64,000 nucleotides of DNA from JAGQIB01 sp041393395 (lineage in GTDB: Bacteria > ARS69). The stretch is taken from contig JAWKKG010000002.1 in the NCBI GenBank assembly GCA_041393395.1, forward strand, positions 868,001 to 932,000, written 5' to 3'. A program made the position numbers and the translations under genes. Position 1 is the first letter of the stretch. Every line of letters begins with the position of its first letter. The notes under the pieces are model-generated. The model had not been told where the DNA came from. It ran no database searches and saw only the letters and a program-made list of their open reading frames with translations. This document shows positions 44,141 through 52,256 of this stretch, piece by piece.

Positions 44141-45022
44141 ATGAAGCTCACGACTCACGCCCCCAGATTCGCACTCGCCAGCGCGGTGGCCCTCGCGGCC
44201 CTCTCGCTGACCGGCTGCTACGACACCGTTCACGATCCCGTGTACGTATACGGCGCGCCCGCCGTCCCGAGCGGCGTGTACACGATCACGGGCGACGAAG
44301 AGGTCGAGGTGCGCTGGAACCCGGTTCGCGGCAACGGCGTGACCGGCTACGGCGTGTATCGCAGCTCGACCGCGAACGGCACGTACTACCGACTCGCGTC
44401 GGTGATGGGTGAGGAGTCCTCTTCGTACATCGATCGCGATGTGGCGAACGGAGTCACCTACTTCTACGCGGTGGATGCCTTCAACCGCGACAACGACGAG
44501 AGCGAGCTCTCGTACGAGACCGCGTTCGACACGCCGCGTCCGGCGGGAACCGGCGTGACCGTGTGGGCGCGGCAGGACAGCGGCAACCAGTCCGGCCTCG
44601 ACTGGTCCGAGTGGGGACGCAGCACGTTCGTGCGTCCGTTCGATCACTCGCAGACCGACGTCGTGATCCAGCGTGCGAACGGAGTGCTGTTCGCGTTCGG
44701 TACCGCGATCGGCGGCTACTGGAACGACGTGCAGGATCTCGGCTGGACCGACTCGATCGACGACGTTTCCTGGGCGCCCGACCGCGGCTGGTCGGTGAAC
44801 CCCGACGGCGTCGAGCTCATCGTGGGACACACCTACGTGGTGTGGACGCACGACAACTACTTCGCGAAGTTCCGCGTCGTCGAGATCCTCACGACGAGCG
44901 GCCTACCCTCCGCAATCGTGTTCGACTGGGCCTACCAGATCGATCAGGGCAATCCCGAGCTCGTGGCGCTCCCGGTCGTGGCGCGCGAAGGGCTCGCGGT
45001 GGACAGCGGGAGGGATTCGTAA
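44141..45022 (+). CDS. Lipoprotein with fibronectin type III domain
   Basis: 293-residue protein. Signal peptide ends in a lipobox (SLTGC), so lipid-anchored. Residues ~48-120 form a fibronectin type III domain: VEVRWNPVRGNGVTGYGVYRSS, YYRLASV, SYIDRDVANGVTYFYAVDAFN. The remaining ~170 residues are beta-rich with many Trp (DWSEWGR, DNYFAKFRVVEI) and resemble an unclassified carbohydrate- or ligand-binding module. The downstream gene starts one base before its stop ends (TAATG), so they are coupled; a sigma-54-like promoter lies upstream. Location: inner or outer membrane periplasmic face. Confidence 0.8.
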   Translation: MKLTTHAPRFALASAVALAALSLTGCYDTVHDPVYVYGAPAVPSGVYTITGDEEVEVRWNPVRGNGVTGYGVYRSSTANGTYYRLASVMGEESSSYIDRDVANGVTYFYAVDAFNRDNDESELSYETAFDTPRPAGTGVTVWARQDSGNQSGLDWSEWGRSTFVRPFDHSQTDVVIQRANGVLFAFGTAIGGYWNDVQDLGWTDSIDDVSWAPDRGWSVNPDGVELIVGHTYVVWTHDNYFAKFRVVEILTTSGLPSAIVFDWAYQIDQGNPELVALPVVAREGLAVDSGRDS

Positions 45023-45840
45023 TGCGCAACGCGATGATGGCACTGGCGCTTTCCTGGATGGTCCCCGTCGCTGCCTCGGCTTCTCACGACGTGAACGTGG
45101 ACATCCGGGTTCTCGGCGGGAGCGGCTGGGACGCGGCCACGTACGTGGAATTCGAAGCCGACCGCTCGGGATTCGTCGCCCTCTACGCGACGTTCTCCGA
45201 CGGCTCGATCGTCCCGATCTTCCCGGTCTCGGACTGTGAGTCCCACTGGGTGAACCGACGCGACGTCTATTCCGTGCCGGTCTGGGTGCCGCGCGGCGTG
45301 CGGGTGGAAACGGTGCAGGTCGTGGCCTCGGACGAGTGGTTCGACCCGATGGAGACCTGGGTCGCGTCGGCTCCGTACTACGGCAACGGCGGTCCGCAGT
45401 GGGTGGTCACGACCTCCTACCAGCGACCCCTCTCCACCTGGGCGTTCACGCTCAGCTGGGGCAACGGTCACGACGCCTGCCGCGTCGTCCGCCACGCGAT
45501 CCGGCCCACGGTCGTGATCCGCGCCGGGAACAACGGCTGGCACGCCGGGTGGCACGCGGCCTGGACCTGGCGCAGCAACGACCGCGGTTGGCACGACCGG
45601 TACGGTTCGTACGACCGCCGCGGGAACGACCAGGGCAGCTATTCCGACCGCGATCGCGATCGGGACCGGAGTCACCGGAACGACCGCGGAACCGTATCCG
45701 CGGTGAAGGTGAAGGGCAGCAACCAGAACGAGCGCACCGGCCGGGACGGCGCAGCGAATCCGAGCCGGTGGACCTCCGGGGGTTCGGCCAAGACCAAGCA
45801 GGTCAAGGCCACCCCCGGAAAGAAGTCCTCGAAGTCGTGA
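45022..45840 (+). CDS. Secreted DUF4384-like protein with charged low-complexity tail
   Basis: 272-residue protein with a signal peptide (MMALALSWMVPVAASA). Residues ~20-140 contain the pattern YVEFEADRSGFVALYATFSDGSIVPIFP, resembling DUF4384 domains of TPR/caspase-associated proteins; this is by eye. The region ~145-190 is Trp-rich, and the tail (~190-272) is charged and repetitive with RDRDRDRS-type runs and GKKSSKS, probably disordered and perhaps nucleic-acid or polyanion binding. Coupled to the lipoprotein gene at TAATG. Followed by a gene-free region with strong hairpins. Confidence 0.72.
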   Translation: MRNAMMALALSWMVPVAASASHDVNVDIRVLGGSGWDAATYVEFEADRSGFVALYATFSDGSIVPIFPVSDCESHWVNRRDVYSVPVWVPRGVRVETVQVVASDEWFDPMETWVASAPYYGNGGPQWVVTTSYQRPLSTWAFTLSWGNGHDACRVVRHAIRPTVVIRAGNNGWHAGWHAAWTWRSNDRGWHDRYGSYDRRGNDQGSYSDRDRDRDRSHRNDRGTVSAVKVKGSNQNERTGRDGAANPSRWTSGGSAKTKQVKATPGKKSSKS

Positions 45841-45874
45841 GGAAATCAGGGAACCGAACGGCGTCGAGGTGGTT

Positions 45875-45921
45875 GAGAGGAGTGGTCACGACATAAATGG
45901 GGCATGTCGCCCACACCTCTC
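45875..45921. other. Long hairpin after the DUF4384-like gene
   Basis: Two paired blocks (45875-45885 with 45911-45921, one mismatch; 45889-45894 with 45904-45909) give 16 pairs around a nine-base loop, 34 bases after the stop. No T-run follows, so it may be an mRNA 3' structure rather than a terminator. A smaller CCGCCGG/CCGGCGG hairpin follows at 45941-45962. Confidence 0.5.
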
Positions 45922-46033
45922 GAGGGAGTCGTTCGTCAGCCCGCCGGTAGCCAGCCCGGCGGAAAAGGTCGCGAGGAACCGACCCGCGGAACAGGGGCCG
46001 CAGGAAGAGGAATCCCGACCAGCTCCCTCATCG

Positions 46034-46068
46034 GGGGGAGAGAGTTCGCTCTCTCCCCCTTTCTCTTT
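46034..46068 (+). terminator. Strong rho-independent terminator with TTCG loop
   Basis: A perfect 11-base stem, GGGGGAGAGAG with CTCTCTCCCCC, closes a TTCG tetraloop and is followed by TTTCTCTTT. It ends transcription from the 44-45.8 kb unit or of an RNA encoded in 45.9-46.0 kb. Confidence 0.85.
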
Positions 46069-46072
46069 GCCT

Positions 46073-46215
46073 TCGGTCGTGGTGCGAAAAGTGTGTCCGG
46101 GCGCCGGCGCCGTGTTCCGATAGCCATTCCGGATACGGAGCAGGCAAGAAGGGCCGCCAGGGGGCCCACGAACCTGCCTCGGTGACCCGAGACACACTTT
46201 TCGAACCACGGCTGG
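46073..46215. ncRNA. Candidate structured RNA or small inverted-repeat element
   Basis: Terminal arms GTGGTGCGAAAAGTGTGTC (46079-46097) and its complement at 46191-46209 pair with a single mismatch and extend outward with G-U pairs. Inside are two hairpins, 46110-46138 (CCGT/ACGG plus TCCG/CGGA) and 46140-46177 (GCAGG/CCTGC plus GGGCC/GGCCC), so the RNA would be a three-way junction closed by a 19-pair stem. There is no open frame. It could be a non-coding RNA or a MITE-like insertion; I do not recognise a known RNA family. Confidence 0.45.
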
Positions 46216-46219
46216 CTGT

Positions 46220-46249
46220 TTGACACTGGATGGAGCGGGTTCCTATAAT
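46220..46249 (+). promoter_or_regulatory. Consensus sigma-70 promoter of the PorV-like gene
   Basis: TTGACA at 46220-46225 and TATAAT at 46244-46249, both perfect consensus, separated by 18 bases. The predicted start of transcription is about 75 bases upstream of the PorV-like ATG at 46333. It is the strongest promoter in the window, implying high constitutive expression. Confidence 0.85.
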
Positions 46250-46332
46250 TCGCGTTCTCTCCGTCCGGAGTTCGAGAAGTCTTCCCGAACCCCGAGCCCC
46301 CGAGCGACCTCCCTGGGAATCGAGGATCCGAA

Positions 46333-47304
46333 ATGCGTCCGGTGACCCTTCGCGAGCTCCTTCCGGCGCGATCCGTGCGGCGGGGTGGCGTCGTCGCGGC
46401 TGCCCTCGTCCTTGTTGCGTCCGCGGGTGCGCGGGCCGCGGATCCGGGCGAGACCGGGCTCGCGTTCCTGAAGATCGGGGTCGGCGCGCGCGCGGCCGCG
46501 ATGGGCGAGGCCTACGTGGCGGTGGCGCAGGATCCCACCGCGACCTACTGGAACCCGGCGGGTATCGCGAACGTCCCGGGCAACGAGATCCACGCGTCGC
46601 ACAGCGAGTGGATCTCGGACGTCCGGTACGAGTACCTGGCCGCGGTGCACGGGATGAAGGGGCACGCGGTCGGCGTACACGCCGGACTGCTGCACATGGG
46701 CAAGCTCGACCGGCGGGACGAGAGCGCGAACTTCACCGGCACGTTCGACGCCTACGACTTCGTCGCCGGCGCGACGTACGCCTACCGGCCGCTGCGCAGC
46801 GTGGAGGTCGGCGCGACCGGCAAGTTCCTCTACGAGAAGATCGACAACAGCTCCGTGATCGGCTTCGCGGGCGACCTCGGCCTGCGGTACCGCACGCCGC
46901 TGCGCGGGCTCGTGCTCGCGGCAACGGCGACGAACGTCGGGCCGCCGCTGAAGTTCGTGGCGGACGAGTTCGTGATCCCGTTCCAGGTGCGGATGGGCGC
47001 CGCCTATCGCACGCGACGCGTGCTGCAGGGACTGATCGTGTCCGGCGACCTCCGCTTCCCGAACGACAGCGACGCGAAAGCGCACGTCGGCGCGGAGCTG
47101 TGGGTGCACGAGGCGATCGCGCTGCGCGGCGGTCTCAAGGGCGGGTACGACGAAGAGGCCGGCGCGATCGGTTTCGGCGTCAAGTACCAGAACTACCTGT
47201 TCGACTACGCGTACGTGCCGTTCAGCGAGAGCTCCCAGCTCGGGGACACGCACCGCATCTCGTTCGGCTGGCGCCCCGACTGGATCGCCGGCAGCGGCGA
47301 GTAG
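46333..47304 (+). CDS. PorV/PorQ-family outer-membrane beta-barrel
   Basis: 323-residue protein with a signal peptide (VVAAALVLVASAGARA-A). It starts GLAFLKIGVGARAAAMGEAYVA, then DPTATYWNPAGIA, the hallmark N-terminus of PorV/PorQ (UPF0164, FadL-related) barrels, followed by strands to the end (DYAYVPFSES, RISFGWRP). In type IX secretion, PorV shuttles sorted cargo at the outer membrane; here several secreted proteins carry type IX-like C-terminal modules, which supports such a role. A perfect sigma-70 promoter lies upstream and a structured region precedes that. Barrels of this family also act in other transport tasks. Confidence 0.85.
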   Translation: MRPVTLRELLPARSVRRGGVVAAALVLVASAGARAADPGETGLAFLKIGVGARAAAMGEAYVAVAQDPTATYWNPAGIANVPGNEIHASHSEWISDVRYEYLAAVHGMKGHAVGVHAGLLHMGKLDRRDESANFTGTFDAYDFVAGATYAYRPLRSVEVGATGKFLYEKIDNSSVIGFAGDLGLRYRTPLRGLVLAATATNVGPPLKFVADEFVIPFQVRMGAAYRTRRVLQGLIVSGDLRFPNDSDAKAHVGAELWVHEAIALRGGLKGGYDEEAGAIGFGVKYQNYLFDYAYVPFSESSQLGDTHRISFGWRPDWIAGSGE

Positions 47305-47316
47305 AACCGACCGAAG

Positions 47317-48129
47317 TCAGCGCGCCTTCCGCAGGACGGGCTCGTCCCCGTGGCCCCCGCGGATCGTGGGGGAGGGCTCCGGCACGTCGACGGCGGTGCC
47401 CGAGGACCAGTCTTCCCAAACCAGTCGCCCCTCCTCGAGCCGCAGTGCCGAGAAGATCGTCATCCAGTCGCCGAGCACGAACAGCTCGCCGTCCTTGCGG
47501 CGCTCGCGGTGGCGCGTGTGCAGGTGCCCCATGAGGAACGCGTCGTGGCCTTCGGCGAGACGCGCGTCGATGACCTCGCCCAGCCGCTCGGCGATCCGGA
47601 ACTCCTTCTCCGTGAGGTAGTGCCGGCTGAACTTCGAGAGCCGGAATCCGAACGAGTACGCGAGGTCCGGGTGCACGAGACGGAGCGCCGCGACGACGAC
47701 CGGATTGCGCAGGATCGCCTTCAGCAGCAGGTAGCCGCTGTCGTGTTTCGACGCGAGCCCGTCGCCGTGGGCCAGGTAGAGGCGCACGCCCTGGTGCGTC
47801 ACCGAGATCGGATCGCGCGCGACGCGGAGGCCGAGTGTCTCCGCGAACGTTTTCCCGACCCACCAGTCGTGATTGCCGCCCAGGAACGTCACCGGGACGC
47901 CGCCCGCCACGACGTCCCGGAGCGCGGAGAGAATCCGGAAATGCCGGCGTGGCATCACATGGGCGTACTCGAACCAGAAGTCGAAGAGATCGCCGAGGAT
48001 GTAGAGGTGCTCCGCTCGGGCCTCCGTCACCCGTTCGAGGAACGGGAGGAGGCGTGCGAGACGCGGTTCGTCGGTCGCGGGATCGGCGGAAGATCCGAGG
48101 TGGGCGTCGGAGATGAACCAGACCGGCAC
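47317..48129 (-). CDS. lpxH: UDP-2,3-diacylglucosamine diphosphatase
   Basis: 270-residue metallophosphoesterase of lipid A biosynthesis, cutting UDP-2,3-diacylglucosamine to lipid X at the inner membrane's cytoplasmic face. Metal-binding motifs in order: FISDAHLG (DxH), LGDLFDFW, GGNHDWWVG, LAHGDGL and MGHLHTRH. The family length is about 240-270. GTG 48129 has GGAGG nine bases upstream. It supports a lipid A-bearing outer membrane. Convergent with the PorV-like gene, 12 bases apart. Some relatives act on other substrates, so the substrate is inferred from family. Confidence 0.83.
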   Translation of the reverse strand: MPVWFISDAHLGSSADPATDEPRLARLLPFLERVTEARAEHLYILGDLFDFWFEYAHVMPRRHFRILSALRDVVAGGVPVTFLGGNHDWWVGKTFAETLGLRVARDPISVTHQGVRLYLAHGDGLASKHDSGYLLLKAILRNPVVVAALRLVHPDLAYSFGFRLSKFSRHYLTEKEFRIAERLGEVIDARLAEGHDAFLMGHLHTRHRERRKDGELFVLGDWMTIFSALRLEEGRLVWEDWSSGTAVDVPEPSPTIRGGHGDEPVLRKAR

Positions 48130-48404
48130 GGGCAGCGTCCTCCGCGAGTGGCTCCGAGAGGAGCGGTCCGCAGCCTAGCAACCGTCCGGAAGGCGGACAA
48201 GGAAGTCGGGGGGCCGAGACCCGCGACTCCGGGGCCAGGCGGCCGGGAGCGGGGGCAACTTTTCCGCGGGCAGGGGGTACTTTCCCGCAGAGACCGAAAG
48301 GTCGAGAGAGCGCCCCGGCCCCGCGACGGCAAGCCGCGGAAGAAAGGCTCGCCGGGGCCCAGGCAGGTTCTTTCCCGGGAGGTCCCGGGGGCAGGAGGAA
48401 GGCA

Positions 48405-49913
48405 ATGAACGTCCGTCGCACCGGAACCGCCGCCGCCCTGATCGGCGTCGGCGTCGTGGCCGGGTTGATTCTCTCTTGGCAGGTCGAGTTCGGGGGTACC
48501 CGGGCCGGGCAGAGCCAGGCTTTCGCGGACAACACGTCGAGCGCGCCGCTGCCCGTGATCGAGAGTCCGTTCGTTTCGGTCGCGCAGCGCGTGGTGCCGG
48601 GCGTCGTGGCGATCGCCACCCGTGGTTCGTCGGAGGACGTGTCCGCCGAGGACATGCGTCGATTCCATCCGTGGGGCGACCTGTTCGACGACCTCTTCCC
48701 GAACGATCCGCGCGGCGAGGCGCCGCGCACGCCGAACCGTCGCCCGTCCGGCGCCGGCTCCGGTTTCCTGCTCGACCACGACGGCTACATCCTCACGAAC
48801 AACCACGTGGTGTCGAAGGCCGATCAGGTCACGGTCACTCTCGGCGACGGCGTCGAGCTCGACGCCGAGGTCATCGGTCTCGACCCGGCGACCGACGTCG
48901 CGCTGATCAAGGTCGATCCCAAGGACCACGACGGTCCGCTGCCGGCGCTCGACATCGGCGACTCGGACACGATCCGGGTCGGCGACTGGGCGATCGCGGT
49001 CGGGAATCCGTTCGGGCAGCTCGCCGGGTCGCTTACGGTGGGGGTCATCTCCGCGACCGGTCGTCAGGATCTGAACATCATGGGCGGCACGCCCGCCTAC
49101 CAGAACTTCATCCAGACGGATGCCTCGATCAATTTCGGGAATTCCGGCGGTCCGCTGGTGAATGCGCGCGGCGAAGTGATCGGAATGAACACGGCGATCA
49201 ACGCGGCCGGCCAGGGCATCGGGTTCGCGATTCCGATCAACATGGCGGCCCGCATTGCCGATCAGCTCAAGACAGAAGGTCGCGTCGTCCGCGGGTATCT
49301 CGGCATTCTTCCCCAGGCGCTGACCCCCGAGCTGGCCGAAAGCCTCGACCTGGCAGACACCGACGGGATCCTGATCGGTCAGGTCATCGAGGACACTCCC
49401 GCGGCCCGCGCCGGCCTCGAACGAGGCGACGTGATCGTGAAGATGAACGGCAAGAAGCTCAGCAGCGACGTGAACGCATTCCGTCTCGCCGTGGCGGATC
49501 AGCCCGTCGGCGACGAGATGCGGCTCGAGGTCATCCGCGAGGGCAAGTCCAAGCGGATCGACGTGAAGCTCGAGGAGCGTCCCGAGAACGTCGTGGCCGG
49601 GTTCCGGCCGGGCGGCGACGAGTCCGCGGAGCTGTGGGCCGGTCTCGGTGTGGACGACGCCGACTCGCGGCGCGCGCAGCGACTGATCGACGATCCGCAG
49701 GCCGAGGGCGTGGTGGTCGTCGTGGTGGAGCCGGACAGTCCGGCCGACGACGCGGGCATCCGGGTCGGCGACGTCGTGAAGGAGATCGGCAACGTGGAGA
49801 TCTCGTCGATGCGTGACTACAAGCGCGCGGTCGACAAGTACTCCGAGAAGAAGGCCGTGGCCGTGCTGCTGAAGCGCGGTGAGCAGACGCTGTACGTGGG
49901 ACTCAAGCCCTAG
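48405..49913 (+). CDS. htrA: HtrA/DegP-family serine protease with two PDZ domains
   Basis: 502-residue periplasmic quality-control protease. N-terminal signal or anchor (AAALIGVGVVAGLILSW). Protease domain residues ~100-290 with His in TNNHVV, Asp in PATDVALIKV and Ser in NFGNSGGPL; the variable loop contains HPWGDLFDDLF. PDZ1 spans ~300-395 (GYLGILPQALTPELAESL), PDZ2 ~405-500 (GLGVDDADSRR, GVVVVVVEPDSPADDAGI). All catalytic residues are present. ATG 48405 has AGGAGGAAGG directly upstream. The 275-base leader from the LpxH start contains a GC-rich imperfect palindrome near 48330-48370 and no gene. Confidence 0.94.
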   Translation: MNVRRTGTAAALIGVGVVAGLILSWQVEFGGTRAGQSQAFADNTSSAPLPVIESPFVSVAQRVVPGVVAIATRGSSEDVSAEDMRRFHPWGDLFDDLFPNDPRGEAPRTPNRRPSGAGSGFLLDHDGYILTNNHVVSKADQVTVTLGDGVELDAEVIGLDPATDVALIKVDPKDHDGPLPALDIGDSDTIRVGDWAIAVGNPFGQLAGSLTVGVISATGRQDLNIMGGTPAYQNFIQTDASINFGNSGGPLVNARGEVIGMNTAINAAGQGIGFAIPINMAARIADQLKTEGRVVRGYLGILPQALTPELAESLDLADTDGILIGQVIEDTPAARAGLERGDVIVKMNGKKLSSDVNAFRLAVADQPVGDEMRLEVIREGKSKRIDVKLEERPENVVAGFRPGGDESAELWAGLGVDDADSRRAQRLIDDPQAEGVVVVVVEPDSPADDAGIRVGDVVKEIGNVEISSMRDYKRAVDKYSEKKAVAVLLKRGEQTLYVGLKP

Positions 49914-50008
49914 GCTGGGACGCCCCACGGGCGAGCGCCGGAAGGCGCGCGCCGAAGGTGATGGGGGCGCGTGAGCGCCCCCGCTCTTCCCCGAAGAGGA
50001 TCGAAGTC

Positions 50009-50866
50009 GTGGCGAGAAATGCGCTGGCGTTCGCGGACACCGAGGATCCCTCTCTCGCGATCTATCTTCGCGAGATCCGCAAGACGCCGCTCCTCACTCC
50101 GGATCAAGAGGTGGCCCTCGCGCGCGAGGCGCGGCGCGGGAACCGGTCCGCCCTGGACCGGCTCGTGCAGGCGAACCTGCGCTTCGTGGTGACCGTCGCG
50201 CGGCAGTACAAGGGACGCGGGCTGAGCCTCGCCGACCTCATCGAGGAGGGAAACGTCGGTCTGATCAAGGCCGCCGAGCGCTTCGACGAGCGTCGCGGGT
50301 TCCGGTTCATCTCCTACGCGATCTGGTGGATCCGGCAGTCGATCCTGCAGGCGCTGAACGACCACTCGCGCACCGTGCGCCTGCCGGTGAACCGCGGCGC
50401 GAAGGCGGCGAAGGTGGAGAAGGCGTCGCAGCAGCTCGAGCAGGAGCTCGGACGGGCGCCGACCGTGGAGGAGATCGCGGACGAGATGGGGCTCACCGAG
50501 AGCGACGTGCGCGATCATCAGATCTACGCGCTGCGCGCCGTCTCGCTGGACTCGCCCACGTCCGAGGAGGGACAGACGTCGCTCGTGAACCTGCTCGAGG
50601 ACGAGGGGGCGATGTCGCCGGACGAGCGGGTGGCGGAGACCGACCTCTCCCGGGACCTGACCGACGCTCTGAACGGGCTCGACCCGCGGGAGCGGAAGAT
50701 CCTGCGCGACTACTTCGGGATGGATACGGGTGAGGGAACGACGCTCGAGGCGATCGGGCGGGAGCTTGGCCTCACCCGCGAGCGGGTGCGCCAGTTGAAG
50801 GAGCGCGGCATCCGGAAGCTGTTCCTGCGCAAGGATCGGGAGCGCCTCCGTTCGTACCTCAGCTAG
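50009..50866 (+). CDS. Primary-like (RpoD/RpoS-type) sigma-70 factor
   Basis: 285-residue sigma factor with regions 1.2 to 4.2 and no long N-terminal region 1.1. Residues after the start give DPSLAIYLREIRKTPLLT (1.2), LVQANLRFVVTVARQYKGRGLSLADLIEEGN (2.1-2.2), RFDERRGFRFISYAIWWIRQ (2.3-2.4), then region 3 and the 4.2 helix TLEAIGRELGLTRERVRQLKERGIRKL. That is the RpoD/RpoS class rather than ECF. Two starts compete: GTG 49958, with little ribosome-binding sequence, and GTG 50009, with GAGGA eight bases upstream; the latter is chosen. It follows htrA by 95 bases. Probably a group 2 stress sigma or the housekeeping factor of this genome; cannot be settled here. Confidence 0.93.
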   Translation: MARNALAFADTEDPSLAIYLREIRKTPLLTPDQEVALAREARRGNRSALDRLVQANLRFVVTVARQYKGRGLSLADLIEEGNVGLIKAAERFDERRGFRFISYAIWWIRQSILQALNDHSRTVRLPVNRGAKAAKVEKASQQLEQELGRAPTVEEIADEMGLTESDVRDHQIYALRAVSLDSPTSEEGQTSLVNLLEDEGAMSPDERVAETDLSRDLTDALNGLDPRERKILRDYFGMDTGEGTTLEAIGRELGLTRERVRQLKERGIRKLFLRKDRERLRSYLS

Positions 50867-50940
50867 AAACGCCGGGTTCCGGCCGGGGCGAGGCCCCGCG
50901 TCGAGAGATCCGGGTCGGGAGTCGTTGGCAGACGGTGGAA

Positions 50941-50959
50941 GGGGGCCCTCGCGGCCCCC
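50941..50959. other. GC hairpin between the sigma factor and M23 peptidase genes
   Basis: GGGGGCC and GGCCCCC pair perfectly around CTCGC. A second perfect stem, CGGGGC/GCCCCG, lies at 50884-50898. No T-run follows either, so a transcription terminator is possible but unproven. Confidence 0.4.
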
Positions 50960-51035
50960 GATCTGCGTTCGGCGGGACCGCTAACGTGCCCGGTGCCCCG
51001 TTCCGATGTCCGGACAGGGACTCGTCCCGCCGGCG

Positions 51036-51064
51036 TTGACAGCCTCGGGGAGCGCCGGTAGCGT
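51036..51064 (+). promoter_or_regulatory. Candidate sigma-70 promoter of the M23 peptidase gene
   Basis: Perfect TTGACA at 51036-51041 and TAGCGT (3/6) at 51059-51064 with 17-base spacing, 28 bases before the TTG start at 51092. Confidence 0.5.
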
Positions 51065-51091
51065 TCCCCGACCTTTTGAGGAGGAAGCGGG

Positions 51092-52075
51092 TTGGCCCCC
51101 AGTTCGCCACCGATCGGACCGCGCGAGATCCTGGAGCGTGTGAAGCGTCGCTATTCCGTCATGGTCATGACGGGGCCGGGCGGCGGGCTGCGGCACTTCT
51201 CCGTGCCGGGCGTGGTGATTCCCCTCCTCGCGGGCCTGACCTTGCTCGGCGTGATCGGCGGCGGCGCCGCCGTCCTGCACTGGGCGAGCACGCGGACCGA
51301 ACGTGCGTACCTCGCGGAGCTCGAGAACGAGAACCAGCGACTCGGAACCCAGCTCGAGGAGATGCAGGACCTCGTCGGCCGCTTCGAGTCCCGAATGGCC
51401 GAGAACCTCGAGATGGAGCAGGCCTTCCGGGCGATCGCGAACCTCGATGCGATCCCGGAAGACGTGCGCCGTCTCGGCGTCGGCGGGCCGCCTCCGCTCT
51501 CGGAGCTGTCCGATGAGGCGTCGCCCTCGCCCACGATCCGCGCGGCGCGGGAGACCCTGAGCCGGCTCGAGGACCTCGACCGCCAGGCCACGTTCCAGTC
51601 CGCGAACTTCGAGCAGATGATCGAGACCCTGCAGGACTCGCAGGATGACTTGCAGCGGATCCCGTCGATCAGCCCGGTGCAGCGCGGCTGGTACTCCAGC
51701 GGCTACGGCACGCGGAAGGATCCGTTCACGGGCAAGAACCAGATGCACCGCGGACTCGACTTCTCGGCCTGGACCGGTACGCCGGTTCACGCCACCGCCG
51801 CCGGCCGCGTGATCAAGGCCGGCAAGCACCGCACGCTCGGTCTCTACGTGGAGATCGATCACGGCAACGGGATCATGACCCGCTACGGGCACAACTCCCG
51901 CCTGCTCGTGAAGGTCGGCCAGCAGGTGAAGCGCGGCGACGTCATCGCCGAGGTCGGCAGTACCGGTCGCTCCACCTCCCCGCACTGCCACTACGAGGTC
52001 CACGTGGACGGGCGCCACACGAATCCGTGGCGCTACATCCTCGACGGCGGGCCTCAGATGCAGCCCGGCGCCTGA
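51092..52075 (+). CDS. Membrane-anchored M23 metallopeptidase
   Basis: 327-residue envelope peptidase or activator. One transmembrane helix (~42-62, VIPLLAGLTLLGVIGGGAAV), a coiled-coil stretch (~68-100, LAELENENQRLGTQLEEMQ) and a second helix around 150-185, then the LytM domain (~190-320): MHRGLDFSA gives the first His and Asp ligands, HCHYEVHVDG the second His pair. Active-site residues are present, so it can cut cross-links; similar proteins may only activate amidases. TTG 51092 has GAGGAGG seven bases upstream; no in-frame ATG fits better. A promoter lies just before. Confidence 0.92.
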   Translation: MAPSSPPIGPREILERVKRRYSVMVMTGPGGGLRHFSVPGVVIPLLAGLTLLGVIGGGAAVLHWASTRTERAYLAELENENQRLGTQLEEMQDLVGRFESRMAENLEMEQAFRAIANLDAIPEDVRRLGVGGPPPLSELSDEASPSPTIRAARETLSRLEDLDRQATFQSANFEQMIETLQDSQDDLQRIPSISPVQRGWYSSGYGTRKDPFTGKNQMHRGLDFSAWTGTPVHATAAGRVIKAGKHRTLGLYVEIDHGNGIMTRYGHNSRLLVKVGQQVKRGDVIAEVGSTGRSTSPHCHYEVHVDGRHTNPWRYILDGGPQMQPGA

Positions 52076-52256
52076 TTCGCGATCCGGTCCGATCTCTTCG
52101 GGCCGGCTTCGATCGACGACACACCCCGGATCTCGACCGTCCTGAGGCTCGCCTCCTGCGACGTACCGTTCCGGCACGCCTCGGAGGCGGGGCCGCCGTC
52201 AGCATGCGCAAGGATGCGCAAGTCCGCGATCGCGGTGGTTCAAGGGGCGGGCGGGG

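Noticed and set aside
46073..46215. SRP RNA, 6S RNA or tmRNA
   Set aside because: No SRP GGAA loop motif, no tRNA-like end and no tag frame; the fold does not fit.
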